A DNA stretch of 64,000 nt from Eurosta solidaginis (GCF_040869045.1 NC_090321.1:30439426-30503425); one strand, 5' to 3'. Shown: positions 41,227-52,593, counted from the first letter of the stretch. Made by a program: numbers and translations. Notes: generated from the sequence alone by a model not told the origin.

Positions 41227-41640
41227 AATGGTAGACATTGGTAGTAACGAGATTACTCAGCAAATTTTCCTTAGTCTGTTTTGGGTGTCTGGACACTCGG
41301 ATATACCGGGCAATGAGATTGCTGACGAACTTGCATGAGGGGCCACATCCGTTACGCTTTCGTAGTCCTGCAAAAGATTGAGCATGCCGCTTGCTATCTG
41401 AAAGCGTATAGTGAAAGGGATTTTTCTTAAGCAAGCGCGTGTGGGATGCAGGAATCTTGTATCCTGCTATCACAGTAAGCTCGTGTGGCCTGAATGTGAT
41501 ACAAACCGCACAAGAAATCTGCTTCTTTTTGGAGTTTATTAACGGTTTTGATTCAAATACGGACGCTTTGAGTATTATTTTATTTGATTATTGTGCCTAC
41601 ACTATAGCCAATTTCTGCGCCTACCGAAGTGGAGATGATT
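41227..41640 (+). pseudogene. Older LINE (LINE-B) RNase H and tail, right part
   Basis: Translation includes FLSLFWVSGHSDIPGNEIAD then ELA, the distal RNase H motif with the histidine (GH) and last aspartate (IADEL). A degraded tail follows, with VWPECDTNRTRNLLLF near 41485-41535, resembling the R/K-rich linker of I-type LINEs. Stops are numerous. It hosts the LINE-A insertion. Confidence 0.65.
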
Positions 41641-42770
41641 TGAATCCACCAAAAATGAAGTAGCATTTTATTGGAAATCTATGTATACATATAATCGAAA
41701 TTAAATGGGTTGACAGATTTAGGGAGACCATTTTATGCCTTCAAAACAGTTTCAATCAAGTAAATAATTAGTTATACAGAGCTAATTATTTTTTAAATAA
41801 TTTTGCTGCGTGACTGTTTTTATTTTATGAAAAAGCGTACAATTCAGTTTAAGACTTATTGATGCTGTTAAGTATGAATAATGAATTACTTTCCAATCAT
41901 AAATACTGCATAACACAAAAACCGGCAACTTTGCTCGCTGTTACCACTTGAAAGCTCACGGGAAATTAGGCGTACTATAAACTCCTCTTATAGATAAACA
42001 TATACACACATACGCGTGCATGTGTAGGTACAAAACCATAAAACCATAAAATCCGATATTAATTGTGAAACTGCACAAGTCATAAATACTCACTAAAACA
42101 TCATATGTGGCATTCTAATCCACGTAGTAAACGAGCATGGTTTTGCGCCTAAGGATATGCTATAGAAGAGCAAAGCCGTAAATGTTTGGCATAGCAACTT
42201 AGTTATTATTTATGAATTGCAGATTTTGTTAGGGTGGATTGCTTATATGAAATCTCAATAGACCAGCATTAAACGAGGGTTGTATCATATACAACTTCGT
42301 GGAGTTTTGCCTTAAGAACACTACAAAACAAATACAAATATTCATATGTGAATCTTACTTGGGTACTACCGTTAATATTGCATAAAAATAATAACTGCAA
42401 TATTAGCAACAATAAGTATAACAAAAGCAACAACAACATTATCAACTTGATCTTGAACAATAATAATTATGTTGATAATGCTACTGTTGACTTTTAATAT
42501 TAACAAAGCTAATGGAAAATAATGACAAATGTAATGAAGCGCTGTTGCGCAGCGTTACATGGCAACTTAGTGAAGTAAGAGCTTTTTGGGGTAACAAACC
42601 CATAAATACATGTTTAGCCCCTTAAGTGCAGCAAGCAATATATCGTGGATAGATTATATGTATGTAACTTGAACAATGTTTGATGGACACTGCAGTGTTG
42701 AAGTTTTAGTTAGGAATTAGCGACTGAAGGCCGTACATAGATATATGTGTAAAACAATATTAGTTTTTAT
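41641..42770. other. Unassigned AT-rich DNA
   Basis: No feature recognised; CAA- and ATT-rich microsatellite-like patches at 42400-42480. Confidence 0.4.
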
Positions 42771-42773
42771 TTT

Positions 42774-44497
42774 TATACTCAAAGTGCTTTGCACACATAG
42801 TATATTAGCTTTGATTGGGTAACGGTTGGTTGCACAGGTATAAAGGAATCGAGATAGATATAGACTTCCATATATCAAAATCGTCAATATCGAAAAAAAA
42901 TTTGATTGAGCCATGTCCGCCCGTCCGTCCGTCCGTCCGTTAACACGATAACTTGAGTAAATTTTGAGGTATCTTGATGAAGTTTGGTATGTAGGTTCCT
43001 GAGTACTTATCTCAGATCGCTATTTAAAATGAACGATATCGGATTATAACCACGCCCACTTTTTCGATATCAAAAATTTCGAAAAATCGAAAAAGTGCAT
43101 ATAATTCATTACCAAAGACGGATAAAGCGATGAAACTTGGTAGGTTCGTTGACTTTATCACGCAAAATAGAAAATTAGTAAAATTTTGGACAATGGGCGT
43201 GGTACTATCTACTTTTAAAACAAGGTAACTTAAAAGTTTTGCAAGCTGTAATTTGGCAGTCGTTGAAGATATCATTATGAAATTTGGCAGGAAAGTTACT
43301 CCTATTACTATATGTATGTTTAATAAAAATTATTAAAATCGGAGAACGGCGATGCCCACTTAAAAAAAAAATTTTTTTAAGTCAAATTTTAACAAAAAAT
43401 TTTATATCTTTACAGTATATAAGTAAATTATGTCAACATTCAACTCCAGCAATGATATGGTGCAACAAAATACAAAAATAAAAGAAAATTTCAAAATGGG
43501 CGTGGCTCCACCCTTTCTCATTTAATTTGTCTAGGATAATTTTAATGCCATAAGTCGAACAAAAATTTACCAATCCTTGTGCAATTTGGTAGGGGCTTAG
43601 ATTCTAGGACGATAGCTGTTTTCTGTGAAAAAGGGCGGAATCGGTTGAAGCCACGCCCAGTTTTTATACACAGTCGACCGTCTGTCCTTCTGCTCGGTCG
43701 TTAACCGATAACTTGAGCAAAAATCGATATATCTTTACTAAACTCAGTTCACGTACTTATCTGAACTCACTTTGTATTGGTGTAAAAAATGGCCGAAATC
43801 CGACTATTACCATTTCGATTTCGAAAATTACGAAAAATTAAAAAAATGCCACAATTCTATACTAAATACGAAAAAGGGATGAAACATGGTAATTAGATTG
43901 GTCTATTGACGCAAAATATAACTTTAGAAAAAAACTTTGTAAAATGGGTGTGACACCTACCTTATTAAGTAGAAGAAAATGAAAAAGTTCTGCAGCGCGA
44001 AATCAAAAGCCCTTGTAATCATGGCAGGAATACTGTTCGTGATATTACATATATAAATAAATTAGCGGTACCCGACAGATGATGTTCTGGGTCATCCTGG
44101 TCCACATTTTGGTCGATATTTCGAAAACGCCTTCACATATACAACTACCACCACTCCCTTTTAAAACCCCCACTAATACCTTTAATTTGATACCCATATC
44201 GTACAAACACATTCTATAGTCACCCCTGGTCCACGTTTATGGCGATATCTGGAAAAGGTGTCCACCTATAGAAATAAGGCCCACTCCCTTTTAAAATACT
44301 CATTTTCTCCTTTCGTTTGATACCCATATTGTACAAACGCATTCTAGAGTCAACCCTGGTCCATCTTTATAACGATATCTCGAAAAGGCGTCCACCTATG
44401 GAACTAAGGCCCACTCCCTTTTAAAATACTCATTAACACCTTTCATTTGATACCCATATCGTACGACGATATCTCGAAAAGGCGTCCACCTATAGAA
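42774..44497 (-). mobile_element. Family A element, intermediate copy
   Basis: Outer terminus TATACTCAAAGTGCTTTGCACACATAGTATA (variant palindrome GTGC/GCAC), TCCGTCCGTCCGTCCGTTAAC, inner hairpin, one 760-type unit, and about three 130-bp units (44095-44497). It breaks off in mid-unit where the next copy begins. Several bases of the CACGCCCACTTTTT block at 43808 are deleted. Confidence 0.85.
44095..44497 (-). repeat. 130-bp tandem units, about 3
   Basis: TTTGATACCCATAT occurs near 44188, 44318 and 44448, a 130-bp spacing. The same unit occurs at 14100 and 55600 in the opposite orientation. Confidence 0.9.
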
Positions 44498-44499
44498 CT

Positions 44500-45589
44500 A
44501 GTGTGCTTTGCACACAGAGTATACTCACTTTGATTGGGTAACGGTTGTTCGTACAGGTATAAAGGAATCGAGATAGATATAGACTTCCATATATCAAAAT
44601 CATCAGTATCGAAAAAAATTTGATTGAGCCATGTCCGTATGTCCGTCTGTCCGTTAACACGATAACTAAATATTGACCCAGAATAGATTGGTAATGAAAA
44701 TGAGTGAAATCGGATGATAACCACGCCCACTTTTTATGTATATAACATTTTGGAAAACACAAAAAATCTGATTATTTAGTAAATAATACACCTAGAATGT
44801 TGAAATTTGACGTCTAGACTGATATTGAGACTCTTGATAAAAATTTGGAAAACATTTTTAAAATGGGCTTGGCACCGCCCACTTGTGATAAAATCAATTT
44901 TACAAATATTATTAATCATAAATCAAAAATCGTTAAACCTATCGTTACAAAATTCTGCAGAGAGGTTGCCTTTACTATAAGAAATGCTTTGAAGAAAAAT
45001 TTACGAAATCGGTTAAGGCCCACGCCCACTTTTATATAAAAGATTTTTAAAAGGGTCGTGGACGAATAAATAAGCTATATCTTTGCAAAAAAGAGCTTTA
45101 TATCAATGATATTTCATTTCCCAAGTATATTTATAACAGTAAATAGGAAAAACTTCAAATTTCAAAAAAAGGGCGTGACACCGCCCCTTTTATGATTAAG
45201 TAATTATCTATGTTTCGGGAGCCATAACTCGAAGAAAAATTAACGGATCGTAATGAAATGGTGTACACATATTTTCCTTATAGCAGAAACTATTTCTAGA
45301 AAAAATGGACGGAATCGGTTAAAGACCACGGCAACTTAGATATAAAATAAGTTTAAAAGGGTCGTAGACTAGAATAATAAGTTATAACTTAGCAAAAAAT
45401 AGTTTTGAATCAATGATATTTCACTTATCAAGTTTTATTGTAAGAGGAAATGGGGAGACATTTTTTTTCAACGGTCGGTGCCACATGTTATATAGAAGAG
45501 TAATTTATCTGAAATGAAATGTATAATTGAAGCTCACGCTGAGAATACAATGTACAGTTACACCCGAACTTAGACAACTTCACTTGTTT
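44500..45589 (-). mobile_element. Family A, divergent subfamily (A2), both termini present
   Basis: The outer terminus GTGTGCTTTGCACACAGAGT directly abuts the previous copy. The far end has a degraded hairpin (GTACAG-TTACACCCGAAC) and CTTAGACAACTTCACTTGTTT. The interior differs from subfamily A1 apart from the first 200 bases: repeated AAGGGTCGT-GAC-A-TAATAAG and CCCACTTTTATATAAAAG modules occur two or three times. No tandem 130-bp units. Confidence 0.8.
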
Positions 45590-45907
45590 TAAGCTAAGGA
45601 CGGTTTTATATACTTTGATTACTTTGAAGAAGACAGCCCCTGGTAGGATAAGAAGCAGATTTTGCATCGCAGTAGTCACTCACATTCACAAATATATATA
45701 TGTAATACCAAAAAATGGGGGGCGAATGGGGGGATTACCCCCGGACCCTGGGTTTCTGAGGGAGCCCGCAATTTAGAAGTACGAAGACATTTTCTTTAAT
45801 TCAGGAGTGTCTTTAGTTTTTCCATGCGCAATTCTTAACCCGAATTTCAAAAGCAACGGATATCTGCATTTCGTTTTAATATTATAGTGTAATGTGAAAA
45901 ATAAAAA
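45590..45907. other. Unassigned
   Basis: Includes a G-rich stretch (GGGGGGCGAATGGGGGGATTACCCCC near 45718). No gene is supported. Confidence 0.4.
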
Positions 45908-46160
45908 TCTATATATATAAAAGGAAAGGCTAAAATGTGTGTTAGTTGATCGCCGGTGTTTGAAGAATGAGTCGGTCGATTTTGTTCAAACGTGGAACCG
46001 GGTACCCCTAGAATGTGTTTATATAATATGGATATCAAAAGAAAGCTGTTGCTGAGAGCTTTAAAGTAATTTTCATTGTGATATTCGATTTAGTCGCATC
46101 AACCTGGGAAAACTGATAAATATCCTTGCGAAGCCGAAATATAGACATGAATTAATAATA

Positions 46161-46544
46161 TACCCGCGGTAGGTATGCCTGTCGTAAGAGGCGACTAAAA
46201 TACCAGATTAAAGGGGCTGTGTAGAGCAACCCTTCAGGTTGCCAGCACAGTATACAGCTTCTCCAAACCCAATTGTCAACCTCACCTATCCGCGGCGAAA
46301 CCTGTTTCACTAACTGACGAGACCCTGGCGACCCCAAGCTCCTCATTTAATTTGGTTGTGGGGAGGGAGGGGATGGCCTGAAGGTTTAATGTGGCCACAT
46401 AAATCGTTCCCGAGATGGTCGGGCTAGCACCTTAATGGTGCTGTGGTACCGGAGCGTACCGGATCTGTATCCGGCATAGGACCATCACATCGATAACATT
46501 CCCCAAAGCCTTCGGAGATCAACCTTACAACAACAGCAACAACC
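46161..46544 (+). repeat. Interspersed repeat with (CAA)n tail, copy 3
   Basis: Head TACCCGCGGTAGGTATGCCT then GTCGTAAGAGGCGACTAAAA; tail CCTTACAACAACAGCAACAA. Best preserved of the three copies (others 4690-5059, 11185-11322). It has internal GACCATCACATCGATAACATTCC and GGTACCGGAGCGTACCGG palindromic segments. No coding frame. Confidence 0.7.
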
Positions 46545-46561
46545 CTGAAATTTGGTATATA

Positions 46562-47028
46562 AGTTTTACCATTTCATGGTAATCCATTAAAAGTCATTTG
46601 CAATTTAGAGTTTATTACAATAATACGTTTTATTCATTGTCATGCCAAAAACTAACTGAACTTACATTCTAAAGTGCCTACTTAAAAACCCTGCACCTTA
46701 GTCTTGAAGGCAGCCAAAGCGACACAGACGCTTGCGTTCTTAATCGCTGCCAGCGTTGAGCTGCACCTCCTAGCGTGAGAATGGATATTCGCTGACACAG
46801 GCCAAATTGCTGTTTCATAGTACTGCTCATGTTATGCAATCGTTGTGGCTTATCAGTCAGCGTGAGAATGGATATTCGCTGACACAGGCCATGCGCGCAA
46901 ATTGTTGTTTCATAGCACTGCTCATGTTACGTAATCGTTGTGGCTTATCCGTCAGCGTGAGAATGGATATTCGCTGGCACAGGCCATGCGCGGACAGAAT
47001 TATTGAGAAGCATTAGCTTGTGTTAACT
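46562..47028 (-). repeat. Errantivirus 3' LTR, 467 bp
   Basis: Plus-strand start AGTTTTACCATTTCATGG, end GCTTGTGTTAACT. Contains three imperfect direct units of about 90 bp that start AGCGTGAGAATGGATATTCG (near 46772, 46860, 46957). Confidence 0.92.
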
Positions 47029-48033
47029 CCTCCCCTTCTAAGTGAAGGCCGTCCACGGACTTCTTAAAGTTATCAATGACATGCTGAAGGTCTTGGCATT
47101 GGCGTCTTTTCCTTCTCCTCTGCCATATTTTAACTAGAGTGTAACAAACGATAATCAATATAATGCTAGCGAAGCCTGATATTGTTGGCCCCGTCTTAGT
47201 TCTTGATTCAATTTTTGCGATAAAGCGCAGATTTTCCATACTTATCCTGTGAAGGTATGGAAGACTCAATACTTCTTGATGGTTGGTGATATTAAGGAGA
47301 ACTGTCGCCGCTGGCCCTGGTAATTTCTTTAACATGCCGTTTCGGTTTACAAAGTTAGATCCGTTAACGTAAACTTCATCGTCGAAGGAAAGTAAATAAG
47401 TTCCCCTTATTGTTTTTTCGGAGTCTTCGCCAGTTTTGATCAAAGCGGTGTTATCGTTTATAATGATAATGCCATCGTCAACCACAGTAATAGGTTCAAG
47501 GTTGCTAGGGCAAGTACTGCAGTGAGCAACATTATTCGAATACAGCTGTTGTGCGCATGTGGGATGCTGCAATCTTTTGCAAAAAGTTGTTGTGAGTGTT
47601 GTGTTGCAGTTCCCAATCGCCAAATTCTGATTCCCACAGCCAGCAACGTTGTTGTTGTTCCCAAGGTGCAGGATAGTTCCATTGTGTTGAACAGGGAAAA
47701 TAATAATTTTCTTACAAACTAATGTAGGTTTAGGATACTTTATTATGAAATGCAGAAGGCTCCCATCTAAAAGGGCTTTGATATATGATACCTCCATTAG
47801 GTCAGTAATTGTTGTATTTGTAGAGCGTGCCTCAAAAATATTTTTTACATCTTCCGAGTTTAGCATCATCCTTTCGTTTCTTCTGCTATTTCTTTATATA
47901 CCGTAAGATTGGTGCTATGCTTAAGATAGCCGAATTGTGTCCAAACTATTACGTCGCCATCCTGGATCGGTATATAATCGGAAGTCGAGTAGTCCGTCAA
48001 TTTTGCTATTGCCGTTTGGATGGAGAGCATCAT
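47000..48033 (-). pseudogene. env: Errantivirus env, frame-broken and internally shortened
   Basis: Two open pieces. The N-terminal piece (48033-47866) has an ATG start soon after a possible splice acceptor (TTTCAG) and 55 codons before TGA. The C-terminal piece (47869-47000, another frame) is 289 codons, Cys- and Asn-rich with several N-x-T/S sites. It has one transmembrane segment near residues 228-246 (ISGFASIILIIVCYTLV), followed by a basic tail WQRRRKRR and a cytoplasmic end that reads through the polypurine tract into the LTR. Family envelope proteins are usually about 450-550 residues with a furin-type site and fusion peptide in the middle; that part is absent here, so this copy cannot make a normal envelope. 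Confidence 0.8.
47029..47039 (-). other. Polypurine tract of the errantivirus
   Basis: Minus strand AGAAGGGGAGG directly before the LTR start AGTTAAC. This is the expected site for plus-strand DNA priming in LTR retroelements. Confidence 0.85.
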
Positions 48034-48161
48034 AACGGGGATCCTGAAAGATGGAGGAAAATAACCTTCTTTTAATTTACCTTATAATATTGAAAGATAT
48101 TCCACGGTTTTCATCTCAGGTTGTCCTTATGGACCACCCTCCCTTTTATGAGAACCGTGGT

Positions 48162-49262
48162 TCATAGATCTGCCTCAACCCTTTCTTCGACATATAAAGG
48201 GGACAGTTTATTTCCCAGTCGTCTATTCGTCTTTACTAGTACGCGTTCCCCTACGTCGAACACCCTATTCTGTCTGGAAGGATTATTTCTTTCCAATTGT
48301 GCTTGTTGTGCTTTCGTTATTTTCATGGTTATCTCATTTTTCATGTCGGTTGGTGTAGCGTGAACTATATCAATTGGTTTTTCATTGGTCACCGAATGAA
48401 TCGTTCGGTTATATTCAATTGTTGCCAGTAATATAAAGTCTGTCGTCTCGCAGATTTTTCTGTCCAATTTCAGACATCTGGCTATCTCCAAAAGTGTACT
48501 ATGGAGGCGTTCAACCTGCCCATTCGAGGTGCTATGAAGAGGTGGCGCGTTGACGATGTCAACATTGAAGCTATTTTTTAGTAACGAGGTTATCGTTTCA
48601 GAATTTAAAGAGGCCTCGTTATCACAATAAACAGTCTTTGTCCCTGGGAATATATTCATTAGTTGAATAATTGGGTATTTTATATCTGAGATTGTTCGAG
48701 ATGGTATAGGCTGTACCACAGCAAATTTCGAAAACTTGTCGAGACATGTCAAAAAGTATTTTTTATCTGTTGAGAATATGTCAATGTGCAAAATTTCTCC
48801 GGTATAGGATGGGACCGGTGTTACACCATACTCCTTCTTTCGTGGGTGCCTATCGTATTTGGCCTTACTGCAGATCTTACAATTCGCGACCACTTCGTTT
48901 GCCAGTTTGGTCATTTTTGGGAAGTAATAATCACGAAGGATTTGCTTGACATTCTCCTGGGCAGCTCTGTGAGCTCGATTATGTTCGGCAAGGACAATCT
49001 CCCTCTGTTCGTCTTTATTTACAATGTCGGTCACCATATTTTTACAGTGCCAGAACTTTGTTGCCGGAAAGCACCTTCTAAGTTCATGTTGTATGCTGGC
49101 CAGTATTGGCAAAGCGCAATGTATGGCGTTTACCACATTTGGGTTCACAGCTGTTTTAATTTCTTCAATGAGATTATCTTTATTTATGAATTGAATAACA
49201 TGACGAGTTTTCTCGCCGAAATATATAAAATTCCGTTTTAGGTTCAAGTTGGCTTCCTCCAA
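48162..49262 (-). pseudogene. Errantivirus integrase region of pol
   Basis: 366 codons open downstream of the nonsense codon at 49275. The zinc-binding N-domain (HNRAHRAAQENV, then CKICSKAKYDRHPRKKE), a DD35E-type core and a C-terminal basic domain with a DVGERVLVKTNRRLGNKL-like motif are all visible. In the family this protein inserts viral cDNA with 4-bp staggering, matching the TATA duplication here. Confidence 0.88.
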
Positions 49263-49274
49263 AACAATTTGGTT

Positions 49275-50114
49275 TCAGAAACAATTAAGCGGTTTTTCGG
49301 ATGCTTCCACCGTATAAGATAGCGATATTTCGCTATGAACTGTAGCTAAATCTGATTGACCTTCCTCTTCTAGAGTGTGGATGTTCTGTCGTGACAGAGT
49401 ATCGGCAACATGGTTTTCTCTACCGGGTTTGTAAAAGATTTGAGCGTTGTGCTCGTCGATAAACGCTTTCCATCGTTTAATTTTCGCATTTGGGTTTCGG
49501 TCTGAAACCGCAAATGTAAGTGGCTGATGATCTGTAAAAATATTTAAATTATTTACGCCATAGAGATAATTTCTAAGACTTTTTAAGGCCCAGACTATCG
49601 CGAGTAGCTCGCGCTCGTTAGTTGCGAAGTTTTGTTCACGATCTTTCAGAGTTCGTGAAATAAAGGTAATTGGCTTACCGTCCTGTGAGAGCACTGCCCC
49701 CAAACCCAAAGACGAGGCATCCGTCGTTAGATCAAATGGCCTCCTGAAATCTGGGTAGAGTAACATGACGTCCTCTGATGTAAGGACCTCTTTTAATTTA
49801 TTAAAAGCTTGTGATTGGTTTTCGTCTAATTCCACTTTTATTTTTTTTGATTGAGTGGCACTAACCTTGCCATTGTCTCCTTTCAGCATATCCGTTGGTG
49901 GTTTCGCTATTGTAGCAAAATCCTTTATAAAGCAACGGTAATAGCTTGCCAGACCCAGAAATGATCTAACGTTGAAAAGAGTGGAGGGTTTCTCATATTT
50001 GTGAATAGCATCTATCTTGCTAGGGCTTGTTTTAATGCCTCCTCTAGATACTACGAAGCCCAAGTATTCAACGTCCTCTTTAAAAAATTGCGATTTTTCG
50101 CGAGAAACCCTCAT
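49275..50114 (-). pseudogene. Errantivirus RT C-terminal part and RNase H region of pol
   Basis: 279 codons open; the true frame continues upstream to about 50300 and includes YVDD. VRSFLGLASYYRCFIKDFAT, VMLLYPDFRRPFDLTTDASS, then GAVLSQDGKPITFISRTLKD are the RT connection and RNase H motifs. It ends at the internal TGA; the same frame resumes in integrase. Confidence 0.88.
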
Positions 50115-50278
50115 ATTAGCCTCAAGTAACCTTTTTAAGACCCACTCAATATGTTCGGCATGCTCCTCTTCGGTTTCTGAAAATATAATAACGTCATCGA
50201 CGTAAACGTAGCAGTATTTCCCTATTTGTTCCCTTAGTACGTCGTCGATCGCCCTTTGAAAAATGCTGGGTGCATTCT

Positions 50279-50932
50279 TCAGACCGAAGGGAAGCCTGCA
50301 GAACTGTATTTCCCATTACTTACTGAGAAAGCGGTCTTTTCCCTTTCGGATTCCGCCAACGTTATTTGATGAAATCCTGATTTTAGGTCAAGCGTTGTAA
50401 AATACCTGGCCTTTCCTAGATTTGATAGTATAACCGTTACGTTCGGGATGGGATATTTGTCGTCGATAGTTTTTTTGTTCAGTTTTCTGAAGTCTATGAC
50501 AAGTCGTTTTTTTACATTTCCTTGTGCGTCCGTTCCTTTTTTATCAACAACCCAGATTGGGTTGTTATATGGTGATCGAGACGGTCTGATGATACCGTTC
50601 TTCAGTAAATCGCGAATTTCAGTATTCACGAATTCTGCTACGCCCATAGGATAGGGGTATAGCTTGGAATAAACCGGATCGTCATTCTCGGTGCGAATAG
50701 TGGCGACTATGTTTGTGTTAAATGGGAGTGCCTCGTTGGGGTCAGAGAAAACTTTCAATAAATTTTTTACCATTCTTTGAAATTTCACCCTCACAATTTC
50801 AGGAACCTCTATGTCTTCTACTCGTGTGAAATTTACATTAGCACACTTTAAAAATTTTATACCCTCTGAACCAACATTGGTTATTATTTTTTTTGACTTT
50901 AAATCTATAGTCGTGTCTGCCTGCGTAAGCAA
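50279..50932 (-). pseudogene. Errantivirus protease end and RT N-terminal half
   Basis: Open frame that actually begins upstream at the slip site (51205) with protease at 51142. It contains VDKKGTDAQGNVKKRLVIDF then RKLNKKTIDDKYPIPN and FTTLDLKSGFHQI. It terminates at 50279 because of a 1-base frame shift near 50305, just before the YVDD-bearing segment. Confidence 0.88.
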
Positions 50933-51153
50933 ATCCAGACCTATTATTCCGTCGAACGTTGAAAGAGAAGGAAGAATAAAGAAGGTACTATTTATGTTAA
51001 AAAGTTTTATCGCGCATTTTTCTTTAATGTTAGTAAAACCATGAATTGATTTTACGAAGAAAGACTTTTCGACCGGTTTAATGTGCCTAAGGAATTTTAA
51101 GGGTTTTATACAATTTTTAGATGCACCCGTATCTATTAGTAATTTTATTTTCT

Positions 51154-51205
51154 TCCCTGCAACTATTCTTTCAATGAACGGTAGCAGGGAGTTCTGTCTA
51201 AAAAA
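51154..51205 (-). promoter_or_regulatory. Gag-Pol -1 frameshift signal: slip site plus stem-loop
   Basis: Slip heptamer U UUU UUA (51205-51199) in the gag frame, an 8-nt spacer (51198-51191), then a perfect 7-bp stem UCCCUGC/GCAGGGA (51190-51184 with 51160-51154) around a 23-nt loop that contains the gag stop codon (51165-51163). The pol frame is -1 relative to gag and stays open through the protease from this point. The geometry matches established -1 frameshift signals. Confidence 0.8.
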
Positions 51206-52593
51206 TTTATCTGGTCGGGGTCGTTAAGGTCGCCCTCGATTGCTGATGTTTCCGCGTTTGCCACATCGCTATAGGTGGAATCTTCCAGATTAGAAGTGGA
51301 ATTTCCGCTTGAAAGGCAGTTTATTCGTTGTTGCTTTGGTCCTGTAAATTTTCCAGAGCCATTGTTTGGCCTTTTCACTGCCTGCGGATATTTTTGATTT
51401 GGATTACTTTGGTATCGATAAGAGCCAGTGTTTTCCTGCCTTGCAGTAGGTTGACGGAAGCGTTGTGACGTGTCGACATCCATCGGTTCTACCTTATCCA
51501 GTTTCTGGGGACTCTTGTTGTTGAAGTCCCGAGTTCTGTTAAAGTAAGGGTTTTTTGAGTGATACATATCGTTTGTTTGGTATCTTCCCCCTGTAACTTT
51601 CTCCCCAGATTGTGGTTTTGAGTCTAGCTTTTGTGTCTTACCTTCTAGGCTCCTGGCATAGGTGCTTGCGAATCGGTATCTCTCATGGTTCGATTCAACC
51701 TCCTGTGGCAGTGCTAAGGCCGAAGGCAGATCTTTAGGCCGGGCTGAGAATAGTACATCGCTAAGCGATTTCTGGGTCCCTGATATAAATACGCGCAATG
51801 CGTCCAATCTGTATTTCTCATTAAGTGAAGCAGCTATTGACTTTTCGTAAGTCATTATGGTTTTGTTGGTCAGAAGCGTCAATTTCTTCTCTACTTCGTC
51901 GTAGTATTGGAGAAGAGATAAATTTCCCTGGCGGAGGGTTGACATTTCTTGCTCGATCAAGTAGATTGGTCGTTTATCGGAATAACTAAAGTCAAGGCGG
52001 TTAATTATCGCTTTGAAGTTCAAAACGGTGTTAAATGAGGACAAAACCATGTCGGCTGGACCCTTTACTTTATTTCTAATGATGGCGACAGCTTGGAAAT
52101 GTTTGCTGCTGCCTTCGTATTCCTGAAAAACTTTGTAGGCGGTGTGTGCTGCCTGTCTCCATGATACGTAGTTTTCTTGTTTACCATCGAAATCTGGTAG
52201 AGATTTAACGATGTCAAGGGGTTCCTCACATTTGATACCTGGGACAATTTGTGCTTCAGAATATGTTTCTATTGTGGGTGCACTAATGCTAACGTCGTTT
52301 AGACGCTGGTTTATGGTCGCCAGTCTCTGTTCGAAACTTTCTCTTTGCACTGAAAGTGCATGAGCCACTGCAGTGTCGACAAGAGCTTTCAATTGATCTG
52401 CTTCTATAGCCATTTTGCGTTCCTCAGTCGTTACCATATTATTCGTCCACCAACTATCCTGACCACTGTCACGCTGTCTTCTGTTTACCACTATGTTCTC
52501 AAATAGCCGATCTAATTCTTGGTCACTCATAGGCCTACAGCACAACTGAAACAGGTTACCTGATTTTATTCCAATAAATTTGGTCCACAACAC
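51163..52593 (-). CDS. gag: Errantivirus Gag, intact
   Basis: 476 codons from the first ATG; the methionine at 52530 (MSDQELDRLF) is an equally likely start, giving 455 residues. It shows capsid-like helices (LPDFDGKQENYVSWRQAAHT near residue 130, then RLDFSYSDKRPIYLIEQEMS). The C-terminus is basic and Asn/Gln-rich with no zinc knuckle, as is usual for errantiviruses, whose Gag binds RNA through basic residues. The stop TAG is at 51163-51165, within the frameshift stem-loop. No disrupting mutation is seen, in contrast to pol and env. Confidence 0.88.
   Translation of the reverse strand: MLWTKFIGIKSGNLFQLCCRPMSDQELDRLFENIVVNRRQRDSGQDSWWTNNMVTTEERKMAIEADQLKALVDTAVAHALSVQRESFEQRLATINQRLNDVSISAPTIETYSEAQIVPGIKCEEPLDIVKSLPDFDGKQENYVSWRQAAHTAYKVFQEYEGSSKHFQAVAIIRNKVKGPADMVLSSFNTVLNFKAIINRLDFSYSDKRPIYLIEQEMSTLRQGNLSLLQYYDEVEKKLTLLTNKTIMTYEKSIAASLNEKYRLDALRVFISGTQKSLSDVLFSARPKDLPSALALPQEVESNHERYRFASTYARSLEGKTQKLDSKPQSGEKVTGGRYQTNDMYHSKNPYFNRTRDFNNKSPQKLDKVEPMDVDTSQRFRQPTARQENTGSYRYQSNPNQKYPQAVKRPNNGSGKFTGPKQQRINCLSSGNSTSNLEDSTYSDVANAETSAIEGDLNDPDQINFLDRTPCYRSLKE

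Larger units (their letters stand above)
48111..51205 (-). pseudogene. pol: Errantivirus pol polyprotein (protease-RT-RNase H-integrase), inactivated
   Basis: Entered by -1 frameshift from gag. The protease active site LLIDTGA lies at 51142-51122. Reverse transcriptase runs from about 50790, with the LDLKSGFHQI aspartate motif near 50375 and YVDD at about 50207-50196. RNase H follows with DLTTDASSLGLGAVL and ERELLAIVWAL (49740-49590) and FTDHQPL near 49530. Integrase has an H-x4-H...C-x2-C region near 48990-48870, then the aspartate in LHIDIF (about 48785), DNEASLNSE (about 48620) and SNGQVERLH (about 48510). Breaks are a 1-base frame shift near 50305, TGA at 49275-49277 between RNase H and integrase, and a frame shift near 48165 just before the C-terminus (end at 48111). 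Confidence 0.9.
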
